From Gaiellasilicea sp033857955 (GTDB lineage: Bacteria > Actinomycetota > Thermoleophilia > Gaiellales > Gaiellaceae): DNA of 64,000 nt. The notes below the pieces were generated by a model, which searched no databases, had not been told where the DNA came from, and saw only the letters and a list, made by a program, of their open reading frames with translations. The stretch is taken from NCBI GenBank assembly GCA_033857955.1, contig JAWVCW010000038.1, positions 1 to 64,000 of the forward strand, written 5' to 3'. The translations under genes and the position numbers were made by a program. Shown piece by piece: positions 25,855-33,919 of this stretch (the first letter of the stretch is position 1; the number at the start of each line of letters is the position of its first letter).

Positions 25855-27201
25855 ATGAACGAAACGACCTCAGCCGCCACCCGCCAAGCGTCCGCACCCT
25901 CCGGGGCCCGCCTCGGCGACCGGTTGCGGCTCCTGCGCGTGGCTGCCGGACTGACGCAGACGGAGCTCGCGGGCGACCGCTTCTCCAAGGAGTACGTCAG
26001 CCAGATCGAGCGCGGCAAGACCCGCCCCACTCCCGAGACCGTCGAGTGGCTGGCGCAGCGCCTCGAGGTTGATCCCGCTTTTCTCTCCAGTGGTGTCTCG
26101 ACCGACGAGCGCAGCCGCGTCGAGGCGCTGCTCGCGCGCGCCGAGGCGCTCTCGAAGGCGTACCGCTACAAGGAGGCCGTCGAGGCCTACGCAGAGGCGC
26201 GCAAAGCCGTCTCGGCAACGAACTCGGTCGAGCTCGAGGTTCGCACGCTCTCCGGTGAGGCCTGGGCCCGCATGCAGGAAGGGGACGTTCGCGCCGCCGT
26301 CGAGCTGCTGAACGGCGCCCGCGCGACTGCGGAGGGCTCGGTCTTCTCCGACGTCGACCGCGCCGAGCTCGTGTTCCGTCTCGGCGTCTGTCGCTACAAG
26401 CTCTCCAGCGTCGCGACTGCCGTGGCGCTCCTCGACGAGGCTCTCGTGCTCGCCGAGCGCTCCGATCTGCCGTGTGACGGGCTCCGCTCGGACATCTATC
26501 ACTGGCGCTCACGCTGTCATCGCCGGCAGCGCGACTTCGAGGCCGCACGCGAGGACGTCGAGCATGCGCTCGAGCTCGCCCAGGGCGTCGACGACCGCCG
26601 CAAGATGGCCGACGCGTACTTCCAGGCCTCGCTCGTCTCGGAGCGCACCGGCCACTGGGTGCTGTCGCGGAACTACGCGGAGCGCGCCAAGTCTCTCTTC
26701 CAGGAGCTCGACGACGAGCGGACGGTCGGCCGCCTGCTGAACAACCTCGGCGGCCTCAGCCTCCTGCTCGGCAAGCCACACCAGGCGATCGAGCAGCTCA
26801 AGGCGTCCTTCGCAGTGGCCGTGGAGGTCGATTCGAAGGGTGACGCAGCCCAGGCCATGGGCGGTCTCGCGACGGTTCACCTTCGCCTTGGCGAGTGGGA
26901 AGCTGCCGAGGAGCACGCGCGCCAGGCGCTGCAGCTGCTCGAAGGCCGTGAAGACTTCCTGGACGAAATCGGCCAGTCCCAGCTGGTGCTCGGCCGGTCA
27001 CTGCTCGAGCGTGACCGCTTCGACGAGGCGGAGGAGTCCTTCCGTGCCGCCGACGCCACCTTCGAGCAGTTCTCGTCAGTCAGCCACCGCGCCAATGTCT
27101 GGGTCGCTCTCGGCGACCTGGCCGCGCGACGCGGTCAGGACACGGAGGCGGCGAGGCTTTACCGAAACGCCGCCGAAGCCCTTCAGGACATGCGGTTCTA
27201 A
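25855..27201 (+). CDS. HTH (XRE-type) plus TPR regulatory protein
   Basis: A 448-residue protein. Residues about 20-75 form an XRE-type helix-turn-helix (RLRLLRVAAGLTQTELAG, then SKEYVSQIERGKTRPTP). The rest is a long row of TPR-like helical repeats, for example LLNNLGGLSLLLGKPHQAIE. This is the architecture of RRNPP peptide-sensing regulators (PlcR, Rgg-like), although longer. The frame stays open upstream to 25777, but ATG 25855 fits the domain start. It is followed after 23 bases by a gene for a short secreted peptide. Confidence 0.82.
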   Translation: MNETTSAATRQASAPSGARLGDRLRLLRVAAGLTQTELAGDRFSKEYVSQIERGKTRPTPETVEWLAQRLEVDPAFLSSGVSTDERSRVEALLARAEALSKAYRYKEAVEAYAEARKAVSATNSVELEVRTLSGEAWARMQEGDVRAAVELLNGARATAEGSVFSDVDRAELVFRLGVCRYKLSSVATAVALLDEALVLAERSDLPCDGLRSDIYHWRSRCHRRQRDFEAAREDVEHALELAQGVDDRRKMADAYFQASLVSERTGHWVLSRNYAERAKSLFQELDDERTVGRLLNNLGGLSLLLGKPHQAIEQLKASFAVAVEVDSKGDAAQAMGGLATVHLRLGEWEAAEEHARQALQLLEGREDFLDEIGQSQLVLGRSLLERDRFDEAEESFRAADATFEQFSSVSHRANVWVALGDLAARRGQDTEAARLYRNAAEALQDMRF

Positions 27202-27224
27202 TCATGAAGAAAGGAGGATCCTCC

Positions 27225-27326
27225 ATGAAGACTCGCCTGTTGTTCCTTGCTCTGTCGGCGTCGGTCCTCTTCGCCGCGTGGGGTGGGGCTGCCGCCCGGC
27301 TCTTCACGTGGTCGGACGGGAGCTAA
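27225..27326 (+). CDS. Short secreted peptide, 33 aa (candidate signal peptide partner)
   Basis: ATG 27225 is preceded by a very strong SD (AAAGGAGGA) set in the palindrome GGAGGATCCTCC. The product is Met-Lys-Thr-Arg followed by a hydrophobic stretch (LLFLALSASVLFAAWGGAAA) and a short tail RLFTWSDGS. That is a classic export signal with a nine-residue remainder. Directly downstream of an HTH-TPR regulator, it fits a pre-pheromone. It might otherwise be a leader or a tiny membrane peptide. An upstream in-frame ATG at 27204 would add seven residues. Confidence 0.55.
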   Translation: MKTRLLFLALSASVLFAAWGGAAARLFTWSDGS

Positions 27327-27353
27327 CCGGTACGACGTGGCTAGACTCGCCCG

Positions 27354-28250
27354 GTGCGTAGCGCTGCGCTCATCTGTCTCGTCACCTGTTTCATCGCGGC
27401 AGGCTGCGGCGGCTCCTCCTCAGCGAAGGAGGAGCCGGACGCCACCACTCTCGAGGCTCTCTGGCATGCGCCCGGCGAGGACGTTGCGATCGTCCCCGGG
27501 ACTGCCGACTTCGGCCCGGGCGACATCCGGCTGACGTTCCTCGTCATCGACGGGCAGGGGCGCGTCGTCACGCGTCCGACCGCGAAGGTCTGGGTCGCCC
27601 GGGGCCTGAAGGCGAAGCCGTTCTCTGTGAAGACGGCCCACTCCGAGAAGATCGGCGTTCCCGGCGGTGAGCCGGCCGATGTCGCCGCGATCTTCATGAC
27701 CCGGCTCGACATCGAGAAGCCGGGTACCTACTGGGTGCTTGCGGAGCCTGTCGGAGGGCGCAGGATTCAGGCGCTCGGGAACGTCGTCGTTCGCGACAAG
27801 CCGGCTGCGCCCGATGTCGGCGACCCGGCCCTGCCCACGGACTCGCCCACGCTCGCAAACGCCACGATCAAGCAGTTGACGACGTCGAAGGTCCCCGATC
27901 CCGAGCTCTATCGAACCTCGGTGAAGGCTGCGCTCGCCGCCAGGGCGCCCTTCGTCGTCACGTTCGCGACGCCCGCGTACTGCACGAGCCGCACCTGCGG
28001 TCCCGTCGTCGACGTCCTCAGCACTGTGCGCAAGCGCAACGTGGGCTCGAACGTCCGATTCATCCACGTCGAGGTCTACAAGGACAACGACCCGACGAAA
28101 GGCATTAACCGGTGGTTCGCGCAGTGGCACCTGCCCTCCGAGCCGTGGACATTCCTCGTCGGCCCGGACGGCAAAGTGCGCGAGCGGTTCGAGGGCACGG
28201 TTTCGGTGCGCGAGCTCGATGCGGCCGTGAAGAAGTACCTGGTCTCCTAG
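27354..28250 (+). CDS. Lipoprotein with thioredoxin-like domain
   Basis: A 298-residue exported protein from GTG 27354. The signal ends in the lipobox-like IAAGC, so it is probably lipid-anchored. The N-terminal half is beta-rich; the C-terminal half has a thioredoxin-like fold with TPAYCTSRTCGPVVD, i.e. CxxxC rather than CxxC, and a cis-Pro-like EPWTFLV strand. It may be an extracytoplasmic redox or metal-chaperone protein related to SCO/TlpA. Confidence 0.75.
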   Translation: MRSAALICLVTCFIAAGCGGSSSAKEEPDATTLEALWHAPGEDVAIVPGTADFGPGDIRLTFLVIDGQGRVVTRPTAKVWVARGLKAKPFSVKTAHSEKIGVPGGEPADVAAIFMTRLDIEKPGTYWVLAEPVGGRRIQALGNVVVRDKPAAPDVGDPALPTDSPTLANATIKQLTTSKVPDPELYRTSVKAALAARAPFVVTFATPAYCTSRTCGPVVDVLSTVRKRNVGSNVRFIHVEVYKDNDPTKGINRWFAQWHLPSEPWTFLVGPDGKVRERFEGTVSVRELDAAVKKYLVS

Positions 28251-28284
28251 TTTTCGGCGTTTTCCGCGCGGGCAAGATCGCGCG

Positions 28285-29874
28285 ATGGGTCTGAAAGTAC
28301 GCCGCGCGCTCGAGGTGGGCCGTGTCGCGCGCCGCGGCAAGCTGCTGCGCGTGCTCGGCGAGGTCGGTGTGGTCGGCAACAAGCCGGCGACCAAGGAGGG
28401 CGCCCGGGCGTTCCGCCAGGGGCTCGAGGAGCTCGGCACCACCTACGTGAAGCTCGGCCAGCTGCTCTCGTCCCGTCCCGACCTCCTGCCCGACGTCTAC
28501 ATCGAGGAGCTCGGCGAGCTCGTCGACGACGTGCCCCCGTTCCCGTTCGAAGAAGCGTGGCAGATCATCGAAGCCGATATCGGCCTCGACGCCTTCGCGC
28601 GGCTCGACCCCGAGCCGATCGCGTGCGCCTCCATCGCGCAGGTGCACGGAGCGCTGCTTCGCACCGGCCGCGAGGTCGTCGTCAAGGTGCGCAGGCCGGG
28701 GGTGGAGCAGCAGGTTGCGCTCGACCTCGAGTTGCTTCGCTCGCTGACCTCGTTTGCCGAGAACCGCTCCGAAATGGCCCGCCTGGTGCAGATGGGCGCG
28801 CTCGCCGACGATCTCGAGTCGCACCTGACCTCCGAGCTCGATTTCGTCGAGGAGGCTCACGGCTCGGAGCTGATCGCGAGGATCGTCGCGGAGCACGGCC
28901 ACGAGGACGTGGTCGTGCCGGCCGTGATCCATCCGTATGTAACCGAGCGCGTCCTCGTGCAGGAGCGGATCGACGGCGAGAAGGTGACCGCCGACCACGG
29001 GCTCGAACCCGAGCGCGCGCAGAAGCTCGCGCGCGAGCTCTTCCGGGCCTACGTGCAGCAGATCACGATCCACGGCGTCTACCACGCCGATCCCCATCGC
29101 GGCAACGTCCTGCTCACGGCGGACGGCAGGCTCGCCCTGCTCGACTTCGGCCTGCTCGGGCGGCTCGACGACGACACCCGGCGCGCGCTCGGTCTGCTCC
29201 TCCTCGCCCTCGCGCAGAATCGAGCCGACGACGTCGCCGACCTGATCCTCGGACTGTCGCTGACGACGCTCCAGTCCGACGAGGCCGGCTTCGAGCACGA
29301 TCTGCGGCGGCAGCTGCCTCGCTATCACTGGCGGCCGTTGTCCGGCATCCGTGCCGGCGAAGCCCTCGCCGATCTGCAGCGGATCGCGCTCGCGCACGGC
29401 ATCGCCCTCCCGACGAGCTTCGCCCTCGTCGGGAAGACGCTCTCGCAGGCCGACTCGGTCGCTCGTGTGCTCGATCCCCACCTCGACCCGATCGAGCTCC
29501 TGGAGGAGGACGGGCTGGAGGTGATGCTCCAGGAAACAGAGCGGCGGCTCGAGCCCTCGAATCTCGTCGCGCTCGCTTACACGCAGCTCGAGCCGCTCGT
29601 GCGGATGCCTCGGCGCGTGGGGCAGCTGGTCTCGCGGCTGGAGAAGGGAACGCTCAAGGTCGGGATCCAGCCGACCGGGCTCCAGGAGCTCGAGCATCTC
29701 GCCCGCTCGGTCGCGAACCGGGTCGGCGCAGCGCTGATCATCTCGGCGCTGCTGATCGCCTCCGCGCTGATGGCACGCGTGAACGACACCATCGCGGTCA
29801 CCGGCTTCGTGCTCTCCGGAGCGCTCGGATTGTTCGAGCTCTGGCGGATCCTCAGGACGCCCGGCGACCTGTAG
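28285..29874 (+). CDS. ABC1/UbiB-family atypical kinase
   Basis: A 529-residue protein of the AarF/UbiB family. The family-specific KxGQ motif (YVKLGQLLSSRPDLLP), an Ala-rich nucleotide loop (ACASIAQVH), HADPHRGN and DFG (LLDFGLLGRL) are all in order. Two C-terminal hydrophobic helices anchor it in the membrane. UbiB proteins support isoprenoid-quinone or lipid metabolism by an ATPase activity. It lies 34 bases after the lipoprotein gene. Confidence 0.92.
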   Translation: MGLKVRRALEVGRVARRGKLLRVLGEVGVVGNKPATKEGARAFRQGLEELGTTYVKLGQLLSSRPDLLPDVYIEELGELVDDVPPFPFEEAWQIIEADIGLDAFARLDPEPIACASIAQVHGALLRTGREVVVKVRRPGVEQQVALDLELLRSLTSFAENRSEMARLVQMGALADDLESHLTSELDFVEEAHGSELIARIVAEHGHEDVVVPAVIHPYVTERVLVQERIDGEKVTADHGLEPERAQKLARELFRAYVQQITIHGVYHADPHRGNVLLTADGRLALLDFGLLGRLDDDTRRALGLLLLALAQNRADDVADLILGLSLTTLQSDEAGFEHDLRRQLPRYHWRPLSGIRAGEALADLQRIALAHGIALPTSFALVGKTLSQADSVARVLDPHLDPIELLEEDGLEVMLQETERRLEPSNLVALAYTQLEPLVRMPRRVGQLVSRLEKGTLKVGIQPTGLQELEHLARSVANRVGAALIISALLIASALMARVNDTIAVTGFVLSGALGLFELWRILRTPGDL

Positions 29875-29909
29875 GGTCGTTCCCGGGGAGCCACGCGGAA
29901 GGAGACACG

Positions 29910-30740
29910 ATGGCCGACGTGCTGGTGACGACGGAATGGCTGGCGGAGCACCTCGGTGACGACGGCCTCATCGTCGCGGAGGTGGACGAGAACCCGGATC
30001 TCTACGAGGACGGGCACATCCCCGGTGCGGTCAAGCTGCACTGGCGCGACGACCTCCAGGATCCGATCGAGCGCGACATCGTCGAGAAGGCCGAGTTCGA
30101 GCGTCTGATGGGGTCGCGTGGCATCGGCAACGACACGACCGTCGTCCTCTACGGCGACAAGAACAACTGGTTCGCCGCCTATGCCTACTGGTACCTCAAG
30201 ATCTACGGCCACGAGGACGTCCGGATCGTCGACGGCGGACGGCAGAAGTGGCTCGACGAGGATCGGGAAATGACGACGGACGTGCCGGCCCCCGGCTCCG
30301 CGACGTACACCGCACAGGAGGCGGACGAGTCGATCCGCGTGCGACGTGACAACGTGCTCCAGGGTCTCGCGAACGGTGGTGGCCGCGCGCTCGTGGACGT
30401 TCGCAGTCCACAGGAGTACAGCGGCGAGCTGATGGCTCCGCCCGGGTACGAGCAGGAGGGCGCGTCGCGCACCGGCCACATTCCGACCGCGCAGTCGATC
30501 CCGTGGGCGCAGGCCGTCCGTGACGACGGCACGTTCAAGTCGACGGACGAGCTGCGCGCGCTCTACGGCGCCAAGGGCGTCACGCCGGAGAAGGAGGTGC
30601 TGGCGTACTGCCGCATCGGCGAGCGCAGCGCGCACACCTGGTTCGTGCTCCGGGAGTTGCTCGACTATCCCGACGTCAAGAACTACGACGGCTCGTGGAC
30701 CGAGTGGGGCAATCTCGTGGACGTCCCGATCGAACGCTGA
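29910..30740 (+). CDS. Thiosulfate/3-mercaptopyruvate sulfurtransferase (two rhodanese domains)
   Basis: A 276-residue tandem rhodanese protein with a good SD (GGAAGGAGAC). The first domain is inactive, as usual. The second has the persulfide-forming active-site Cys in YCRIGERS. It transfers sulfur from thiosulfate or mercaptopyruvate to acceptors such as cyanide or thiols. It is 380 bases upstream of selD, but whether it helps selenium handling is unknown. Confidence 0.92.
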   Translation: MADVLVTTEWLAEHLGDDGLIVAEVDENPDLYEDGHIPGAVKLHWRDDLQDPIERDIVEKAEFERLMGSRGIGNDTTVVLYGDKNNWFAAYAYWYLKIYGHEDVRIVDGGRQKWLDEDREMTTDVPAPGSATYTAQEADESIRVRRDNVLQGLANGGGRALVDVRSPQEYSGELMAPPGYEQEGASRTGHIPTAQSIPWAQAVRDDGTFKSTDELRALYGAKGVTPEKEVLAYCRIGERSAHTWFVLRELLDYPDVKNYDGSWTEWGNLVDVPIER

Positions 30741-30758
30741 CCTCTTCCGACTTGCCGG

Positions 30759-30893
30759 TTCGTCAACGCGACGGCCGGGGACTGTCCCCATCTGCGCGGT
30801 TGACGGGAGGACGTGGCTGTATCCGGCTAGTCGATTCGTCAACGCGACGGCCGGGGACTGTCCCCGCCCGTGCGGTTGACGGGAGGACGCGGC
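30759..30893. repeat. Two tandem copies of a ~60-base palindromic element, 76-base period
   Basis: Copy 1 starts at 30759 and copy 2 at 30835. Both read TTCGTCAACGCGACGGCCGG then GGACTGTCCCC, a short variable spacer, and TGCGGTTGACGGGAGGACG. Within each, CGTCAAC pairs with GTTGACG around the palindrome GGGGACTGTCCCC. This looks like a REP-type intergenic element in a non-coding gap (30741-30980). Confidence 0.8.
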
Positions 30894-30980
30894 TCAATCG
30901 GGCCAGCTTGCCGCTCGCCCGACGCGCTCGATTACGAGGGTTTCGGATCTCTCGGAAACGTGAAAGGAGGTGTTGGCAGG

Positions 30981-31124
30981 ATGGCGAACTTGGGACGCAA
31001 GTCCCAAGGCTCCTCCTCTCCCCTGAGTGCAGCGGCGGCTCCCCGGCCGCCGTTGCGTTTTCTCCGGCCAGCGCACGGCGAGCGACGCGCCGGGAAGGAC
31101 GCTGCGCGTATTTTGCAGGCATGA
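30981..31124 (+). CDS. 47-aa leader ORF coupled to selD
   Basis: ATG 30981 is preceded by a near-perfect SD, AAAGGAGGTG, ten bases away. The ORF ends in TGA 31122-31124, overlapping the selD ATG by 4 bases (ATGA), so selD translation may depend on it. The product is basic and Ser/Pro/Ala-rich (MANLGRKSQGSSS...) with no recognised family. Two hairpins lie inside it, so it may be a regulatory leader rather than a functional protein. Confidence 0.5.
   Translation: MANLGRKSQGSSSPLSAAAAPRPPLRFLRPAHGERRAGKDAARILQA
30989..31008 (+). promoter_or_regulatory. 8-bp hairpin at the start of the selD leader
   Basis: CTTGGGAC-gcaa-GTCCCAAG is a perfect stem with a GCAA tetraloop immediately after the leader ATG. 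Just downstream, CCTCCT (31012-31017) is complementary to the leader SD AGGAGG (30965-30970), so an alternative fold could hide the SD. Confidence 0.5.
31029..31063 (+). terminator. Intrinsic terminator or attenuator upstream of selD
   Basis: GCAGCGGCGGC-tccccg-GCCGCCGTTGC forms an 11-base stem (one G-U pair), followed by GTTTTCT. It lies within the leader ORF, about 60 bases before the selD start. Its position suggests attenuation of selD rather than simple termination. Confidence 0.55.
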
Positions 31125-32143
31125 CGAAGAGCCTCACGTCGCTGGCGCCGAGCGGCGGCTGCGCCGCGAAGTACTCAGCCGCCCGCCTCGACGAGCTCCT
31201 GCGCGGGTTCGTGCCCGCCGAGGCCGAGAACCTTCTGGTCGGGCTCTCGCCCGCCGACGATGCCGTCGTCTACAAGCTCGACGACGAGCGCGCGCTCGTG
31301 TTCACGCTCGACTTCTTCCCACCGCTCGTCGACGATCCTGCGCTCTTCGGGCGGATCGCGGCGACGAACGCGCTCAACGACGTCTTCGCGATGGGCGGCT
31401 CGCCGCTCCTCGCGCTCTCGATCGCGGCCTTTCCGGAGAGCCTGCCGAACGAGACGCTTGCCGCCATCTTTCTCGCAGCCGACGAGCAGGTGCGCGCCGC
31501 CGGCGCGATTCTCGCTGGGGGCCACACGCTCCGCGACGACGAGCCGAAGTACGGCCTAGCCGTCCTCGGCACGGTGCATCCGAACGGCTTCTGGCCGAAG
31601 AGCGGCGCGCGACCGGGCGACGCGCTCTTCCTGACGAAGCCGCTTGGCACGGGGATGCTCCTTCACGCTGCGCGTGAGGGACTGCGGCACGAGGAAGGGC
31701 TGGACGCGGCGACCAGCTCGATGGCGGCCCTCAGCCGCGAGGCGGCCGATGTGCTGCGGCCCTTCGACCCGAACGCGGTCACCGACGTGACGGGCTTCGG
31801 GCTGCTCGGCCATGCGCACGAGATGGCGGAGCGGAGCGGCGTGCGGATCGAGCTGTACGGGGCGAGGCTGCCGCTCTTTCCCGGCGCCCGCGACGCCGCT
31901 GCAGCCGGGGTCCGGACGGGCGGCGACTCCCGCAACCGCGACTTCGCCGGCCCGCATGTCGACGCAGAGGGCGTCGCGGAGGATCTGCTGGCGCTCGCCT
32001 ACGACCCCCAGACCTCCGGCGGCCTGCTGATCTCGCTGCCCGCGGACAAGGGCGGTGTGCTGACTGCTGCGTTCGCGGCGAACGGCCTCTTCGTCGAGCG
32101 CGTCGGCCGTGTCGTCGAAGGCGCGGGCGTGTTGCTTGCGTAG
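31121..32143 (+). CDS. selD: Selenide, water dikinase
   Basis: A 340-residue protein that makes selenophosphate from selenide and ATP, the selenium donor for selenocysteine and selenouridine. The glycine-rich catalytic segment is SGGCAAK with Cys14 and Lys17; here the residue is Cys, not Sec. Further PurM-like motifs are LSPADDAVVY and the ATNALNDVFAMGG region. The ATG overlaps the leader ORF stop. Its presence supports the selenoprotein call at 40844. It is overlapped by the heme A synthase gene. Confidence 0.93.
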   Translation: MTKSLTSLAPSGGCAAKYSAARLDELLRGFVPAEAENLLVGLSPADDAVVYKLDDERALVFTLDFFPPLVDDPALFGRIAATNALNDVFAMGGSPLLALSIAAFPESLPNETLAAIFLAADEQVRAAGAILAGGHTLRDDEPKYGLAVLGTVHPNGFWPKSGARPGDALFLTKPLGTGMLLHAAREGLRHEEGLDAATSSMAALSREAADVLRPFDPNAVTDVTGFGLLGHAHEMAERSGVRIELYGARLPLFPGARDAAAAGVRTGGDSRNRDFAGPHVDAEGVAEDLLALAYDPQTSGGLLISLPADKGGVLTAAFAANGLFVERVGRVVEGAGVLLA

Positions 32144-33026
32144 CGTCACTCCCGCGGGTTTCGCGAAGCTCGCGGCGGCGTCTGCCCTCTCGCTCTACGG
32201 GGTCGTGCTCACCGGGGCGGCGGTCCGGCTGACCGGCTCCGGCCTGGCCTGCCAGTCGTGGCCCGGCTGCCAGAAGGGCGCGTTCTTCCCGGCCATCGGC
32301 GAGCACTCGACGATCGAGTTCGGCAATCGCGTCTTCGCGCTCCTTCCGATCGTGCTCTCGCTCCTCACCTGGATCGTCTCCCGGAAGACGCCCGGGCTCG
32401 GCCGCTGGGTGGTCTGGACGTCCGCGCTGGTTTTCCTCGGCACGATCGCGCAGGCTCCGCTCGGGCTGCTGACGATCCGACTCGATCTGCACCCGCTGAT
32501 GGTGGCGACGCACTTCCTGCTCGCACTCGTCGTGCTCGGCGGCGCGATGGTGGTCGCAGTCGAGGCGTGGGGAAACGCACGCGGCCGCGTCCCTTCGCCG
32601 GCGCCGATGTGGCTCAAGCTCGCAGGCCTGGTGCTGGCCGGCGCGTGCGGGGTGCTCGTTGTCACCGGCACCCTCTCGACCGCGGCCGGTCCGCACCCCG
32701 GCGACAGCGCCGAGATCAAGCGCTTCTGGAACCTGCTCGACGCCGTCTGGCTCCATGTCCGCGCAACCGCCGCTTTTGGGATCGCGTTCCTGCTCCTCCT
32801 CGGCTGGCTCGCGCGGAATCGAGAGCGGGCCGGGGTGCTCGTTCCGGGCGCCGTTGTGCTGCTCGTGCTGCTGCTGGTGCAGATGACGGTCGGCGAGCTC
32901 CAGTACCGGAACCAGTTGCCGTGGTGGCTCGTACTGATCCACGTCGGTCTCGCGGCCGCGGTGTGGGCGTGGACTGTCGGCCTCGTCACGGCCCTCTGGC
33001 GCACCCCGCGTACAATGACCCGATGA
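32136..33026 (+). CDS. ctaA: Heme A synthase (CtaA/COX15 family)
   Basis: A 296-residue polytopic membrane protein from TTG 32136 (8-base overlap with selD); GTG 32109 is an alternative. It has about eight TM helices and heme-ligand-type His residues in HPLMVATHF, WLHVRA and LIHVGLA. The first expected His is replaced by Asn in IEFGNRVFA, which I recall as common in actinobacterial members. It oxidises heme O to heme A for cytochrome oxidase. Confidence 0.85.
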   Translation: MRSVTPAGFAKLAAASALSLYGVVLTGAAVRLTGSGLACQSWPGCQKGAFFPAIGEHSTIEFGNRVFALLPIVLSLLTWIVSRKTPGLGRWVVWTSALVFLGTIAQAPLGLLTIRLDLHPLMVATHFLLALVVLGGAMVVAVEAWGNARGRVPSPAPMWLKLAGLVLAGACGVLVVTGTLSTAAGPHPGDSAEIKRFWNLLDAVWLHVRATAAFGIAFLLLLGWLARNRERAGVLVPGAVVLLVLLLVQMTVGELQYRNQLPWWLVLIHVGLAAAVWAWTVGLVTALWRTPRTMTR

Positions 33027-33913
33027 GTGAGCTGCGGATGGTCGGCCGTCCGGCGCTCGAGCGGCCCGTGCTGATCGCCGCATTCCGGGGCTGGAACGAC
33101 GGAGGTCAGGGAGCGACGCTCGCCGCGGGCTATCTCGCCCGCGTCTGGCAGGCTGAACGCTTCGCGGACATCGATCCCGAGGGGTTCGTCGACTTCCAGG
33201 CCAACCGGCCGCACGTCTCGCTCGACGAGGGCCTGACCAGGCGGATCGAGTGGCCCGAGAACGCTTTCTACCACGCCCGGATTCCCGGCACCGAGCGCGA
33301 CGCGATCCTGCTCCTCGGCGTCGAGCCGAGCCTGCGCTGGAAGACCTTCTCGAAGCTCGTGATCGACCTCGCCCGCGACCTCGACGTCGAGCTCGTGATC
33401 ACGCTCGGCTCGCTCCTTGCGGACGTGCCGCACACGCGTGCGGCGCCCGTGACGGGGGCGGCGAGCGACCCTGCGCTCGTCGAGAGCCTCGGGTTGCAGC
33501 ACTCCCGCTACGAGGGGCCCACCGGGATCGTCGGCGTTCTCCAGGACAGCTGCCGTCGCGAAGGTCTCGCGGCCGCGAGCCTGTGGGCCGCCGTGCCGCA
33601 CTACGTCTCGCTCGCGCCCAGCCCACGGGCGGCCCGTGCGCTCTGCGACCGGCTTGCGCAGTTGCTCGACGTCCCGATCGACACCGCGGAGCTCGTTGAG
33701 GCCGAGGAGTCGTATGCCGAGCAGGTCACCGAGGCGGTCTCGTCCGACGAGGAGACTGCCGCGTACGTCGCCGAGCTCGAGCGCCGCACCGACGAGCTCG
33801 ACCTCGAGGAGCACGAAGATCTCCCGTCGGGCGACACCCTCGCCGCAGAGCTCACCCAGTTCCTGCGCGAGCGCGACGCCGAGAACGGCGACGACGCTCC
33901 GCGCGAGCGCTAG
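33023..33913 (+). CDS. PAC2-family protein
   Basis: A 296-residue protein with the PAC2 start (PVLIAAFRGWNDGGQGAT) and GSLLADVPHTRAAPVTG. PAC2 proteins share a fold with proteasome assembly chaperone 2; their bacterial role is not settled. The C-terminal acidic tail is typical of actinobacterial members. The ATG overlaps the ctaA stop by 4 bases. Confidence 0.88.
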   Translation: MSELRMVGRPALERPVLIAAFRGWNDGGQGATLAAGYLARVWQAERFADIDPEGFVDFQANRPHVSLDEGLTRRIEWPENAFYHARIPGTERDAILLLGVEPSLRWKTFSKLVIDLARDLDVELVITLGSLLADVPHTRAAPVTGAASDPALVESLGLQHSRYEGPTGIVGVLQDSCRREGLAAASLWAAVPHYVSLAPSPRAARALCDRLAQLLDVPIDTAELVEAEESYAEQVTEAVSSDEETAAYVAELERRTDELDLEEHEDLPSGDTLAAELTQFLRERDAENGDDAPRER

Positions 33914-33919
33914 TAGTCG

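Noticed and set aside
30695..31120. selD start further upstream
   Set aside because: The frame remains open, but homology begins at ATG 31121, and the upstream part covers the palindromic repeats.
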